Part shown: in pieces, positions 43,554-53,168 of the stretch
Layout of the letters: each line of letters begins with the position of its first letter
Numbering within the stretch: position 1 is the first letter of the stretch
Assembly: GCF_022549215.1 (NCBI RefSeq)
Contig: NZ_JAKZFC010000004.1
Span: 62,001-126,000, forward strand
Length of the DNA: 64,000 bases
Origin: Solibacillus palustris
Lineage (GTDB): Bacteria; Bacillota; Bacilli; Bacillales_A; Planococcaceae
Direction of reading: 5' to 3'
Made by a program: the position numbers and the translations under genes
The notes under the pieces: model-generated
Database searches by the model: none
Told to the model about the DNA's origin: nothing
The model's input: the letters and a program-made list of their open reading frames with translations, nothing else

Positions 43554-45350
43554 ATGACAATCACAACGTATCCACAAGTATGGGACTTAGATGTATTTTT
43601 CCCAGGAGGCTCAGCTTCACCCGAGTTAAAACAGCATATTGAAAACTTGAAACCAAAGTTTGATGTATTAAAAGAAAAGGTGGATCGATTAGAAATCCCA
43701 ACTTCTACAGATGCTGCTCCAACGTTATTATCAATTTTAGAGAGCATTAAAGAAACGTTTATGCACATTTCACAAGCGGGTGCGATGCTTTCGTGTTTAA
43801 CAGCGCAAGATATTAATGACCGTGAAGCACTTTTATTACAAGGTCAATTATCAGGAATTGCGGCAAACTTCTCGCCGATTTTAGAAAGCTTCAACCAAAA
43901 GCTTGGTCAAATCGAGCAAGCAACATTTGATGAATTAGTGAATGACACAGATTTAAACGAATTTGAGTTTATTTTAACGGAATGGCGCGAACACTCAAAA
44001 GAGTCATTGTCTGAAGAAGAAGAAGCATTAATTTCAGCGTTAGGTGTAGATGGTTACAGTTCATGGGGTCAGTTATATAGTATGCTAATTGGCGACATTA
44101 AAGTGGAAGTAGAAGTGGACGGCGAGAAAAAATTATTATCAGTCGGTCAAGCGAATAACCTATCTTCTCATAAAGATCGCACAGTGCGTAAAGCGGCGTT
44201 TGATGCGTTGGAGAACGTGTTTACAGAGCGTGAGGAATTTTTCGCTAAAACGTTAAACCACTTAGCTGGCTTCCGTTTAGCTGTTTATAAAAAGCGCGGA
44301 TGGGAATCGGTAACAAAAGAGCCACTACAAATTAACCGTATGAAGCAAGAAACAATCGATGCCATGTGGGGTGCCATTACGTCTCGCAAAGCAACGTTTG
44401 CCAACTACTTAACACATAAAGCGAACATGCTTGGCACTGAAAAGTTAGATTGGTTCGATTTTGACGCACCGGTAACGGATTCAACAGCGACAATGCCGTA
44501 TCAAGAGGGAGCAGAGTTCATTTTAAAACATTTCGGCCGTTTCGGTAAGGAAATGGAAAGCTTTGCACGTAAAGCATTTGAAGATGGTTGGATTGAAGCA
44601 GAAGATCGCGACAACAAACGTCCAGGTGGTTTCTGTACAGGCATGCCGTTATCTGAGCAATCACGTATTTTCATGACATACTCAGGTTCAATGTCAAACG
44701 TTTCAACATTAGCGCACGAGCTTGGACATGCATTCCATACGTATGCATTACGTCCAGTGCATCCATTAAACCGCCGCTATGCAATGAACGTTGCTGAAAC
44801 AGCCTCAACATTCGCAGAAATGATCGTAGCCGATGCTGCGGTGCAAGAAGCAACAAATGAACAAGAAAAAATCGCATTATTAGAAGATAAAATCCAACGT
44901 TCTGTGGCATTCTTCATGAATATCCATGCACGCTACTTATTTGAAACAAGCTTCTATGAAGAGCGAAAAAACGGTGTTGTATCAACAAAACGTATCAATG
45001 AGCTAATGGAAGAAGCACAAATTGAGGCACATGCAGGAGGCTTAGGCGAAACACACCCACACTTCTGGGCATCAAAAATGCATTTTTACATTACTGGCGT
45101 GCCATTCTACAACTTCCCGTATACATTCGGTTACCTTTTCTCTTTAAGCATTTACGCAAAAGCGAAAGAAGAGGGTACAGGCTTCGAGGAAAAATACATG
45201 GCGTTACTACGCGACACAGCGATTATGACAGTAGAAGACCTTGCGATGAAACATTTAGGTGAGGACATTACAAAACAAGACTTCTGGTTAAAAGGCATCG
45301 CACTATGTGAAGAAGATGTAGTAGAATTTATTGCATTAACTTCGAAATAA
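43554..45350 (+). CDS. pepF: Oligoendopeptidase F (M3B family)
   Basis: 598-residue cytoplasmic zinc metallopeptidase that cleaves oligopeptides. The HExxH site is LAHELGHAFHTY, and the third ligand Glu follows about 27 residues later in NVAETASTFAEM. Length and architecture (helical N-terminal half, M3 catalytic C-terminal half) are standard. ATG 43554 has SD GTGAGG at 8 bases; the longer frame from 43446 overlaps the cls-side terminator and is rejected. Confidence 0.94.
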   Translation: MTITTYPQVWDLDVFFPGGSASPELKQHIENLKPKFDVLKEKVDRLEIPTSTDAAPTLLSILESIKETFMHISQAGAMLSCLTAQDINDREALLLQGQLSGIAANFSPILESFNQKLGQIEQATFDELVNDTDLNEFEFILTEWREHSKESLSEEEEALISALGVDGYSSWGQLYSMLIGDIKVEVEVDGEKKLLSVGQANNLSSHKDRTVRKAAFDALENVFTEREEFFAKTLNHLAGFRLAVYKKRGWESVTKEPLQINRMKQETIDAMWGAITSRKATFANYLTHKANMLGTEKLDWFDFDAPVTDSTATMPYQEGAEFILKHFGRFGKEMESFARKAFEDGWIEAEDRDNKRPGGFCTGMPLSEQSRIFMTYSGSMSNVSTLAHELGHAFHTYALRPVHPLNRRYAMNVAETASTFAEMIVADAAVQEATNEQEKIALLEDKIQRSVAFFMNIHARYLFETSFYEERKNGVVSTKRINELMEEAQIEAHAGGLGETHPHFWASKMHFYITGVPFYNFPYTFGYLFSLSIYAKAKEEGTGFEEKYMALLRDTAIMTVEDLAMKHLGEDITKQDFWLKGIALCEEDVVEFIALTSK

Positions 45351-45355
45351 TAAAA

Positions 45356-45393
45356 CAGGCTGCTACGCAATTTGACGTAGCAGCCTGATTTTT
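45356..45393. terminator. Convergent terminator between pepF and the nucleoid-protein gene
   Basis: CAGGCTGCTACG ... CGTAGCAGCCTG, a perfect 12-base-pair stem, then ATTTTTT on plus; TTTTATTA on minus. Confidence 0.92.
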
Positions 45394-45398
45394 TACTA

Positions 45399-46463
45399 TT
45401 ATAATGTTTTCTTACGCAATTTAAAGTCAACTGCATCGGCATCACGAATGGTAATTGTAAATGTGCCGTTTACTTGGTCTTGATGTACTTCGATTTTGTC
45501 GTCTAAACGTTTGTCATAACGGAAAAATATTTCACCTTCAGCAGATTTATAAATAACATTTAAATCATCACGCTTTACTTCGAACATAGGGGTGAAATCT
45601 GGGTTGCGATCTGTGAATTCGTTAATGAATAATTTCGCGCCTTGCTCGACAAAATTCTCGTCATTATTTTCCGGTGCAATGGCTGTGTATATATTGTGTA
45701 CGGATGCATCTAGCTCGACATATTTTCCGTGTTCAAATTCATCATCAATGACACGTTGTAGGCGCGGCTTTTCTTCGTCTTCCATAGATTCAGCTATTTT
45801 TTCGTACAATTCCTTCATCAGCATTTTTGTTTTCTTTTTGTCAGATGCAATAGGTGTTGCTTGTAGGAATGTTTCCATGAAAAACTTTGCAGGCTCACCG
45901 TCTGATTGCTTATCAAGAACATAGACGTTTTCTTCAAGTGGGTTATAATCCATGCGAATCAATGCACATTTTTGCACGCGGCTAGTGGCGTCAGGTAAAA
46001 TGTTTTCTATGGTTGACAGTTCTAACGTTTCTAAATCAATTTGAACGGCGTCTTTTGGATCTAGTTTTAACAATAAAATATAATTCTCACCAATCATTTC
46101 AAGATGCGCAACGAACACTGAGCCATTTGAATTCGATACATTCTGCATAATTTGATAGAGCTTGTTCGAAAGGTCATTTGCTAGCGACAAAAAGTGTGTA
46201 TCATCGGTAAATTCAATATAACGATTCATTTTTGTTAAAATGTCGTTGTCGCGATCTAAAAACTTACATGCGACCGCTTTTGGGCTGTTCATAGTCGCAT
46301 CAATATAGCTTTCGAAAAATTCGCTATAAACACCTGATTCAAGTTGTGTTAAGTCCATTGTTTGACTTGCTGATACAAATCGGCTTTGCTGCATATCAAG
46401 CAATGTTACCGCCATTCGCTTCATTTTGATGGCTAATGTTGTTTCTTCTTGTAATTCTGTCAT
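45399..46463 (-). CDS. Nucleoid-associated protein, YejK/NdpA (NA37) family
   Basis: 354-residue member of the 37-kDa nucleoid-associated family. Recognisable features are the N-terminal DMQQSRFVSASQTMDLTQLE region, the central NSNGSVFVAHLEMIGENYIL strand-rich core, and the C-terminal KRDDLNVIYKSAEGEIFFRYD. In E. coli YejK associates with DNA and topoisomerases; its role is not settled. Gram-positive homologues are often in accessory regions. ATG 46463 is preceded by AAAGGAG; the upstream 20 codons of the longer frame have no SD. Confidence 0.78.
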   Translation of the reverse strand: MTELQEETTLAIKMKRMAVTLLDMQQSRFVSASQTMDLTQLESGVYSEFFESYIDATMNSPKAVACKFLDRDNDILTKMNRYIEFTDDTHFLSLANDLSNKLYQIMQNVSNSNGSVFVAHLEMIGENYILLLKLDPKDAVQIDLETLELSTIENILPDATSRVQKCALIRMDYNPLEENVYVLDKQSDGEPAKFFMETFLQATPIASDKKKTKMLMKELYEKIAESMEDEEKPRLQRVIDDEFEHGKYVELDASVHNIYTAIAPENNDENFVEQGAKLFINEFTDRNPDFTPMFEVKRDDLNVIYKSAEGEIFFRYDKRLDDKIEVHQDQVNGTFTITIRDADAVDFKLRKKTL

Positions 46464-47087
46464 TTTCCCGTACTCCTTTACTTCACATTCACTTAGTATA
46501 TCGAACAAACGATGTAAGCTCAATTCTTTACAAATACGAACGTATATGCTAGTATAATAATGTGCTATTTTAGGTAGTACTATAAATAAATTGGCATTTC
46601 TGCTAGTGTTTTTGAGGATACTTATTCACACTGGCGCAAGCTTAAGGGCTGCAAGGACATAGTAGCAGGTAGGGACTATGTTGCTTAAGTTAGAAAAGAT
46701 TAGTGGAATTTTACCGCGGTTAAAACAGAAGGACATGCACTTCTAATGATATTAATTCCCCGGATGATCGGGTTGAGACTTACATTTATTTATACAACTA
46801 TCTATTAAATACTAAAGGGGGTTCCTGACATTCAGGAGCCCCCTTGTCCAATATATTAGGCAACTACATACATGTGGTTGCTTTTTACATTGGACAAAAT
46901 AAAAATCCTTTCAGCTGCATAAGCCGAGTGTGATTTTTGCATTTTGATTCTATTCCCAGTTTCCAGTATAAATAACCGACATACACTAGGCAGAAAAGTA
47001 TATTCTTTTCTAAATGGGCATTTCCAATAGGTTAATTTTTCAAGTACACATACAGATAGCAAGACAATAAAAATGGGAGGGAAAAGA
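46464..47087 (+). other. 624-base gap with several RNA-like inverted repeats
   Basis: No gene supported. Structures seen are CTTAAG (46641-46646) / CTTAAG (46684-46689) enclosing ACATAGT (46657-46663) / ACTATGT (46675-46681); a strong GC hairpin AAGGGGGTTCCTGA / TCAGGAGCCCCCTT (46814-46844) without a good T tract; and GCAACTACAT / CATGTGGTTGC (46860-46881) followed by TTTTT, which is a plausible terminator. It may be the noncoding end of a lost mobile element or an RNA leader. Confidence 0.4.
46860..46886 (+). terminator. Short terminator before the CotB-like gene
   Basis: GCAAC-ACAT / ATGT-GTTGC stem then five T residues. Confidence 0.65.
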
Positions 47088-47594
47088 ATGAACAAAAAAA
47101 TGCTTATGTCATTAGTTGATAAAGTTGTAAAGGTGGATCGAGGAGGTCCAGAATCGCGAGTTGGAAAGTTATTGACAGCTGGAGACGATCATTTTGTGTT
47201 ACTAACAGAAAAAGACGGTATCGTTTATTATAGAACGCAACACATTAAAAGCATTACCCACAATACAAGAGAGGGTATGGAATTTAATGTTGAAGTTCCA
47301 GAGGATCAAACTTATTTACTGCCAACTGATTTTAGATCAGCTGTCAGTAATTTACATCATCAATGGGTGAAAATAAATCGTGGTGGACCAGAAATGTTAG
47401 AAGGAATAATGGATGAGGTCACAGATGATTATATTACCATTTTCTCAAAAGATGAAATTATCCGTCTTGCCATGTATCACGTTCGTAATATTAGTTTAGG
47501 AACGACTAGTAAAAAAGAAAAGGAAGCTAATAAGGACGAGAACACTGAAGGCAATAACGATAAGGAAAGAAGTTCTAGAAATCGAAAAAGCTAA
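47088..47594 (+). CDS. Spore coat protein, CotB-like (two-repeat form)
   Basis: 168 residues with two copies of a Sm-like small beta domain. Copy 1 contains VDKVVKVDRGGPESRVGKLL and YYRTQHIKSI. Copy 2 contains HHQWVKINRGGPEMLEGIM and YHVRNISLG. Both match the CotB repeat, with its RGGPES signature. The C-terminus is a short charged Ser/Asn/Lys tail ending SSRNRKS, much shorter than the Ser-rich tail of B. subtilis CotB. It is a likely outer-coat component made under SigK. ATG 47088 follows GGGAGGG. Confidence 0.83.
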   Translation: MNKKMLMSLVDKVVKVDRGGPESRVGKLLTAGDDHFVLLTEKDGIVYYRTQHIKSITHNTREGMEFNVEVPEDQTYLLPTDFRSAVSNLHHQWVKINRGGPEMLEGIMDEVTDDYITIFSKDEIIRLAMYHVRNISLGTTSKKEKEANKDENTEGNNDKERSSRNRKS

Positions 47595-47640
47595 TGTTTT
47601 TTTGTATACAGTTTGGCTATAGAAAGGAGGAAGGAATTTG

Positions 47641-48220
47641 ATTATGCTCCTTTACTTCTCTATCATTGGTGGTTTATTTTATAAACTATTTCTTGCTACA
47701 CCTATAGATCGTAGCCAAGAGATTACAATAAATTCTACTCATTACAACTCCAATCATTATACACATAGTCAAAATCCTTCATTTTAAACCTCATCAAGTA
47801 TTACCTTATTTAATTTCAGGGGCACTGATTGCTACAGCTGCTAGTGCTCCTATTCCGGTAAGTAATATTTCTAATCTGATTGCTCTAGAAATTGTTGGGC
47901 TAAGTTTAAATAGTTACGTGGAAATGGTTTTTGTCCCATCAATGACTGGAATTATTACTATTACGCTTTTGTTAAATTTCTATTTTAAAAGTCTATCCCC
48001 AAAAGAACGAAACCTATTCCGATCAATATGAATATAAATGAACAGCTGTTGCATTCTCACCCATATAGGTGCACTATTAACGCCTATAGGAACTATAGCA
48101 ACGCTCTTTCGGATGTTTATTTTAAAAAAACATGGAATCTTAATTACTTTGGGTAATTATCTAAAGGTAACCATTCTGGTAATCCCTAGGCTTAATTGTA
48201 AGCTTATTTAGTTTATATAT
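47641..48220 (+). pseudogene. Decayed ArsB/NhaD-type permease gene
   Basis: Fragments of a permease closely related to the intact gene at 49994-51352. One frame reads ITTPIIIHIVKILHFKPHQV, LPYLISGALIATAASAPIPV, SNISNLIALEIVGLSL and a stop near 48030. After a deletion and frameshift the C-terminal part reads GALLTPIGTIATLFRMFILK and HGILITLGNYLKVTILVIP. The N-terminus and central loop are missing. Dead copy lying between the two CotB-like genes. Confidence 0.85.
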
Positions 48221-48258
48221 ATGGGTCGCCTTAATATTTGAAAAGAGGAGGGGAGACA

Positions 48259-48936
48259 TTGAAAAATTTGATTCATGATATAGATAAAGTAATTGTTAAA
48301 GTGGAAATAACAGGGAAAAATATACTTAGAGGAATATTAATAGATAGTAGTAGCGAGTTAGTTGTATTATTTAACGGTAAAGAATATTTTTATATTCCTT
48401 ATCGTCATATTCATGAGATAAAAATAGATTACTTTAACGAAGATGGTCTCAAAATCCCATCAATTGATACACAGCATAAACTATTTAACGGTATCAATGA
48501 AGAAATGACGTTTGAAAAAGTTCTTACAAATTCTATTGGGACCTATTTAGAAGTCCACGTGTTAAATAACCAGCCATTACATGGATATATATCCAATATA
48601 CTAAAGGATTATATTGTATTCCAATCTCCCATTTACAAAAAGTTACTTGTTTCAATGAAACATATAAAGACAATAATTCCTTATAATAACAACCTGAAAC
48701 CGTATCAATTATCAGACAATGAGTTTTTTATTGAAGAATGTAACGAAAATTTCCAAGATACTTTTGAAGCACAAATTGGAAATTTAAGAAATAAACTAAC
48801 CGTATTAAATGTAAGTGAAAAGAATAATTTTACCGGAGTTATAACTGATGTAAATGGGTCAATTATTGAGTTTCGATCAGCTAAGGATAACTTCTATTAT
48901 AATATTCAGCATATAAAAACGATACACACGTCTTAA
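48259..48936 (+). CDS. Divergent CotB-like / spore-coat beta-repeat protein
   Basis: 225 residues with three diverged copies of the same small beta domain: KVIVKVEITGKNILRGILID with FYIPYRHIHEIKI; IGTYLEVHVLNNQPLHGYIS with KHIKTIIPY; and GNLRNKLTVLNVSEKNNFTG with YNIQHIKTIHTS. The RGGPES signature is lost but the HIKxI ends are kept. TTG 48259 follows GGAGGGG; an earlier TTG at 48238 has none. Probable coat protein paralogous to the gene at 47088; lower confidence because of divergence. Confidence 0.68.
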   Translation: MKNLIHDIDKVIVKVEITGKNILRGILIDSSSELVVLFNGKEYFYIPYRHIHEIKIDYFNEDGLKIPSIDTQHKLFNGINEEMTFEKVLTNSIGTYLEVHVLNNQPLHGYISNILKDYIVFQSPIYKKLLVSMKHIKTIIPYNNNLKPYQLSDNEFFIEECNENFQDTFEAQIGNLRNKLTVLNVSEKNNFTGVITDVNGSIIEFRSAKDNFYYNIQHIKTIHTS

Positions 48937-49033
48937 TGTGAGTAACGAGTTAATTTTTTATTGAATAATAATAAGTACAATGTATTTCATTTGTATAAAT
49001 GGATTTCACAAGCAATTAAATGTACCTATAAGA

Positions 49034-49785
49034 TGGACACTTTTGAAAAAGTCCTTCTTGTAGGGTACTTTTGTATATCATGAAAAAAGATGTTGGAGCT
49101 GATCAAAAATGACAAAAAAGATTCTTATCGAAATAACCAAGCACTACGAAAGGGAAATTCTTAAGTAATATCAGTCACCGATAAATCAATTATTAACCTA
49201 CCCGCAAAGAGCGAAGGTAACGAAGAAACACCGTACATGCATGTCGGAACGAAATAAAGCGCAACTTCAAGCAAGGTGTGGCAGGGAAAGTATTGCTAAC
49301 AAACATCACGCATTTGACGTATCAAAACGGAAACGTGCTAATTTATCAACGATTAAAAACACCTAAACGAACGAAATTTTAGCTCATGAGGGGGCAGATT
49401 ATCTATCCTTAGATAATGACCTCAATATGCTAAAGAAATTAAGGAAACATAATGGTTTAGCAGAAGTGGCCATTATTCCCTGAGATCAAGGGTTCTATTA
49501 TACAAGTACGATCTATCAAGCATTAGTGAAGAAAATGGGCATAGAACGGTCCATGTCATGCCGTGGAAAAAGTTGGGATAAGGCGCCTCAAGAATCATTT
49601 TTTGGCCATATTATATAAGAAACATTTATAAAAGATTGCGTAACACTGGTAGAAGTAAAATGAAAAATCAAGAGTTACATTACATAATATAATAACTATC
49701 GAGAGTAATGAAGATTTATAAACTGCCGCCTGTAAAATACAGACAGCAGCTTCAACAAGTTTCCTAAGCTTTTTCAAAATGTCCA
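49034..49785 (+). mobile_element. Degenerate IS3-family (IS150-like) element
   Basis: Ends carry inverted repeats TGGACACTTTTGAAAAAG (left, 49034-49051) and CTTTTTCAAAATGTCCA (right, 49769-49785). Inside, broken frames encode an IS3-type DDE transposase: GVAGKVLLTNITHLTYQNGN, HNGLAEVAII then DQGF-YTSTIYQALVKKMGIE, SMSCRGKSWDKAPQESFFGH and the C-terminal KLPPVKYRQQLQQ. Many frameshifts and stops, and the 5' half is deleted (~750 bases against >1.2 kb for intact elements). Immobile. Confidence 0.85.
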
Positions 49786-49993
49786 TTACAAAGGGGACAC
49801 TTTAAACTTAATATGACTTTCACATTTTTTCATAAGCTAGCATATATTATAAAGAAGGAAGGCAATGTTTATATGAAAATACTACTCTAATCAAAGGTAA
49901 TCTTTATATTTAGTAGCTCAACTAATAAATATAAAGATTATTGACATTATAGGCTGAAAAATGGTTGGATATTTAAAAAGTAAAATTATTCTT

Positions 49994-51352
49994 TTACTTA
50001 AGAAAAACTAATTGAACCCAATAGAAGAGCAGAAAAAGTGTGAATACTGTTGTAATTGGAATAACAATCATTGAAACGCTTAAATATTCTTTCCATTTCA
50101 CTTTAATTTTATTTTGCTTTAAAATATGCATCCAGATGAGCGATGCTAGAGTTCCAATCGGTAATAATAATGACCCTATATCACTACCAATAATATTAGC
50201 AAGATAAATCGTTTTTAATGTGATCGGGTCTAGCCCCATTTCTGTTAACGTAATGGTTCCAATCATTAATGCTGGATGATTGTTAAAAATATTAGATAAA
50301 ATTGAAACTAATCCACCCATAATAAAGCTTGCTTGGAATAATCCTTGATTTACGATGGGCTCACAAAATTGAACGAGTATTTCTGTCAAACCGATATTAT
50401 GCAATCCATATATGAGAACATACATTGAGAAAGCAAAGATTAAAATATGCCAAGGTGTTTTCTTTAAAATGTCGATTGGATTTGTACCTAATTGATACCA
50501 TCTCCAAACCAGTAGAACGACTGAACCAAGTACAGCAACTAGCGCGATTGGAATAGCGAAGTATGAAGCAACGAAAAGTAAGCATCTGATGATAAAAACA
50601 AACAATAACACTTTTAACATAAGTTTTGTTCGCTTCTTTTTTGTATCAACTGAAATAGTTCCTTTTAATGAATGATATTGCTTAGTGAAAAATAACTCTT
50701 CAATATCATACGCCGTATCTGGTAACTTCTTTGGTAATTTCTTTTTTATAACGATAAACATAATGTATGACATAAATAATAAACCAATTGTTGCAGGTAC
50801 GAACATCATTGCAGTATGCATATAAAGTGTCATATGGATAATTTCTAATGCGATTAGATTCACGATATTACTAACACCAATCGGTGCACTGGAAGCTGTT
50901 GCAATTAGAGCTCCACTTAATAAATAGGGAATCATTTGGTGTGGTTTTAGACGAAGATTTCTTAAGAGTAAAATTAAAATGGGAGTTGTAATTAAAATGC
51001 TACCATCATTATTAAATAATAGGGTCATTAAAAAGCAAAGTAGTTGAATATACCAGTATAGCCTGTATCCTGATCCTTTAGACAATACCGCTAACCGTGC
51101 AGCTGCCCAGTGGAAAAATCCAAAACTTTCTAAGATAACTGCCATAACGATTGTCGCCATAATGGTTATGGAAGCCCCTCCAATTTTATCAATGATATCC
51201 ATAACATCACCTTGTGACACAGTCCCTGTTAATAAAATAACTCCTGCACCGAATGCAGCCGGCCAGGTTTCATTTAAACCACCTGGTCTCCAAAATATAA
51301 TTGATATCGTCATTAAGAAAACGAAAATGGTTAATCCTATTTCAAATGTCAT
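49994..51352 (-). CDS. ArsB/NhaD-like ion transporter (IT superfamily)
   Basis: 452-residue membrane protein with about 11-12 segments. Features are NETWPAAFGAGVILLTG near the start, LLFNNDGSILITTPILILLL, SGALIATASSAPIGVSNIVN (the conserved re-entrant-type hairpin), and the symmetric C-terminal LSNIFNNHPALMIGTITL and IIGSDIGSLLLPIGTLASL. This matches arsenite permease-like transporters. No arsR or arsC is nearby, so arsenite is not assured; an organic anion or ion antiport role is possible. SD GAGGGAGG at correct spacing. A decayed paralogue lies at 47.6-48.2 kb. Confidence 0.82.
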   Translation of the reverse strand: MTFEIGLTIFVFLMTISIIFWRPGGLNETWPAAFGAGVILLTGTVSQGDVMDIIDKIGGASITIMATIVMAVILESFGFFHWAAARLAVLSKGSGYRLYWYIQLLCFLMTLLFNNDGSILITTPILILLLRNLRLKPHQMIPYLLSGALIATASSAPIGVSNIVNLIALEIIHMTLYMHTAMMFVPATIGLLFMSYIMFIVIKKKLPKKLPDTAYDIEELFFTKQYHSLKGTISVDTKKKRTKLMLKVLLFVFIIRCLLFVASYFAIPIALVAVLGSVVLLVWRWYQLGTNPIDILKKTPWHILIFAFSMYVLIYGLHNIGLTEILVQFCEPIVNQGLFQASFIMGGLVSILSNIFNNHPALMIGTITLTEMGLDPITLKTIYLANIIGSDIGSLLLPIGTLASLIWMHILKQNKIKVKWKEYLSVSMIVIPITTVFTLFLLFYWVQLVFLK

Positions 51353-51517
51353 GATTCTATTCCTCCCTCTATAAATGTTGATATATCAATAACTAACGCC
51401 ATTTTTGAATGCCATAAAATTATTTTCGACATATATATTTATCAGAATTTCGTAAGTGTCGATTTTTTTAACAATCTAATTGAAAGCTCCACTAAATTAA
51501 TAACTATTTAATGGGTA

Positions 51518-52070
51518 TTTATTCCTTTATCCAGTACGATACTTAAATGCACTTTTGAATCTCTGCTTTGCTTAAAATGTCGGGCCTCACGTAGTTTACA
51601 ATTACCTTGTTTAGAAATGCGCTTTTGTCCATTTTGCTGAACAGGAGAGTTTTCGCGTAATGTGAGCCACGCTAGATTAATTAATTGGAGTAGATCTTTA
51701 AGTAAACACTAAACGGGAAATGACGAACGCATCCTTTTGGTTATTTTTTTGTCTGAAGGTTGACATCTAATTTCTTCGAGCTATTGAAGTACATTGGATC
51801 GCCCATTACAAATGGAATCAGGTAGTTGTTAATAAACGATGCTAAGTTCATCCAATATTGACCTGTTGATTCGAAACCTACCGGGATTCCTTGTTTTTCA
51901 TGTGATGCTTTTAATGTAAGCAGATGTTCATAAAACGCTTCAAATTCGATACGTGACTGTAAGATTGGAAATGATTTTTGGAGCACACGGCCAAGAACAT
52001 CGATAGCACAAGCGATATGATTGTGTTTGGCGATGTCGATGCCGATCACGAGTGTATTTTCAGAAACTGA
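51518..52070 (-). mobile_element. IS110-family transposase remnant with internal deletion
   Basis: The N-terminal part (about 51741-52070) encodes the RuvC-like DEDD domain: LVIGIDIAKHNHIACAIDVL, GFESTGQYWMNLASF. An A-run frameshift near 52075 separates it from an ATG. The C-terminal part (51518-51700) encodes the Transposase_20 end: LAWLTLRENSPVQQNGQKRI, SKQGNCKLREAR. The region between the two domains is deleted. The 52071-52200 flank contains the 5' noncoding part, where IS110 elements encode their guide (bridge) RNA. Confidence 0.82.
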
Positions 52071-52453
52071 TTTATTTTTTCATTCGTATTAAAATTCATT
52101 AAACGGAGTCCGCTCTGTAGATGTATGAGTCAATGACCGTTGACACTCAAGCATCTTACAGGAGGGCTTTTTTGTTTTTATGTCCCCGAAAATGTTTCTA
52201 ACAAAAATCCTTGGAATGGTAACACTTTTGAACAACTTTTTTAAGGGTTTCTTTTAAGCATAAGGGACGGACAGGTTGCTTGAGATGGAGTCTCTATAGG
52301 TATGATTCGTTGCGCCAAGAATCCTGCTAGATAGGGGGTGACTTAGCCAAGTGAGGCTATCATGCCCAATGCTCCATATAAAGCCCTTCTTAGTTGAAGG
52401 AGATAGTAATTGATTCTTATTCTCTATAAAAACTGTCCATTAAGTGTAGCCTA
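52071..52453. other. Noncoding stretch between IS remnants
   Basis: It holds the likely IS110 5' flank (to about 52200) and further transposon-end-like sequence, including TGTCCATTAAGTGTA at 52435-52449, which resembles an IS3-type terminus. No gene seen. Confidence 0.35.
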
Positions 52454-52660
52454 TCAACCTCCTTTCTCTTCGAAATAATTGGATTTTTCATTATAAAAAT
52501 AAACTTCTTTATATGTATACTCATCCTTACTAAAAGTAACTGGATAAATATCTAAAGAATAGAAAATATATGTCTCTTCAGAACAAATAATGGAACTAAT
52601 TGAAAAGGAATCATATGATACATAACTTGTCTTGTAAGTGAAATTAGATGATGCTGTCAT
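52454..52660 (-). CDS. Short ORF of uncertain reality, 68 residues
   Basis: A Tyr/Ser/Thr-rich frame from ATG 52660, with SKDEYTYKEVYFYNEKSNYF near the end. No good SD and no family. It lies between relics of insertion sequences and may be the C-terminal scrap of a larger gene. Confidence 0.25.
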   Translation of the reverse strand: MTASSNFTYKTSYVSYDSFSISSIICSEETYIFYSLDIYPVTFSKDEYTYKEVYFYNEKSNYFEEKGG

Positions 52661-52668
52661 GGAGAACT

Positions 52669-52815
52669 CTTTGGTTTATAAACGGCTGAATTACCTTATT
52701 ATCAAGGATTTGAAATAAGGCAATTCAGAAGTGGAGCAATATATTTATTATTACTACCACAAACGAGTCAAGGGGAAGTTAAAAGGAATGAGCCCTATTC
52801 AATACTGAACTAACT
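52669..52815 (+). mobile_element. C-terminal scrap of a second IS3-type transposase
   Basis: One frame gives AELPYYQGFE and the next gives VEQYIYYYYHKRVKGKLKGM then SPIQY before a stop, which is the characteristic C-terminus of IS3/IS150 ORFB. Two frames are needed, so it is dead. It is a different copy from the 49 kb relic by sequence. A GCCCTAT/ATAGGGC hairpin follows. Confidence 0.75.
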
Positions 52816-52861
52816 CCCATTCCAATTGTTTATAGGGCTTTTTAAAATGTGTCAGTAATAC

Positions 52862-52898
52862 AAAAAAAGATTGAAGCTTAATAGAAGCCTCAATCTTT
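52862..52898 (-). terminator. Minus-strand terminator
   Basis: AAAGATTGAAGCTT / AAGCCTCAATCTTT stem; on minus it runs into seven T residues. It could end a transcript containing the tiny ORF at 53097-53168. Confidence 0.75.
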
Positions 52899-53096
52899 CC
52901 ACCTTACCTATTTCCGTACATATGCCGCTTATAGTATTTGTTTGCTCCAATTAGCCTCAGAGCGACTCAAATCAGGGTCACACCTGCTCCAATATAAAGC
53001 ATTAGTATACATTAAATGAAATTCAAAAATAATAGCTGAAACTGTATGATGCGGCATTTTACAAACGAATTGTTTTTTGTATGCACTTATACTAAA

Positions 53097-53168
53097 TTAG
53101 TCCGTGAAGCATAAAGAAGTCATATAACCAAGCATACATAATAAGCCTAAGCCGATTGCAATTGTCAT
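53097..53168 (-). CDS. Possible 23-residue membrane peptide
   Basis: ATG at 53168 reads MTIAIGLGLLCMLGYMTSLC then FTD and stop; almost entirely hydrophobic, one membrane span. SD GGGAGG (53180-53185) lies 11 bases upstream, slightly far. A minus-strand terminator lies about 200 bases downstream. Plausible small membrane protein, unproven. Confidence 0.4.
   Translation of the reverse strand: MTIAIGLGLLCMLGYMTSLCFTD

Noticed and set aside
49595-49786. 63-codon minus-strand ORF at 49.6 kb
   Set aside because: It is the antisense of the IS3 transposase C-terminal remnant.
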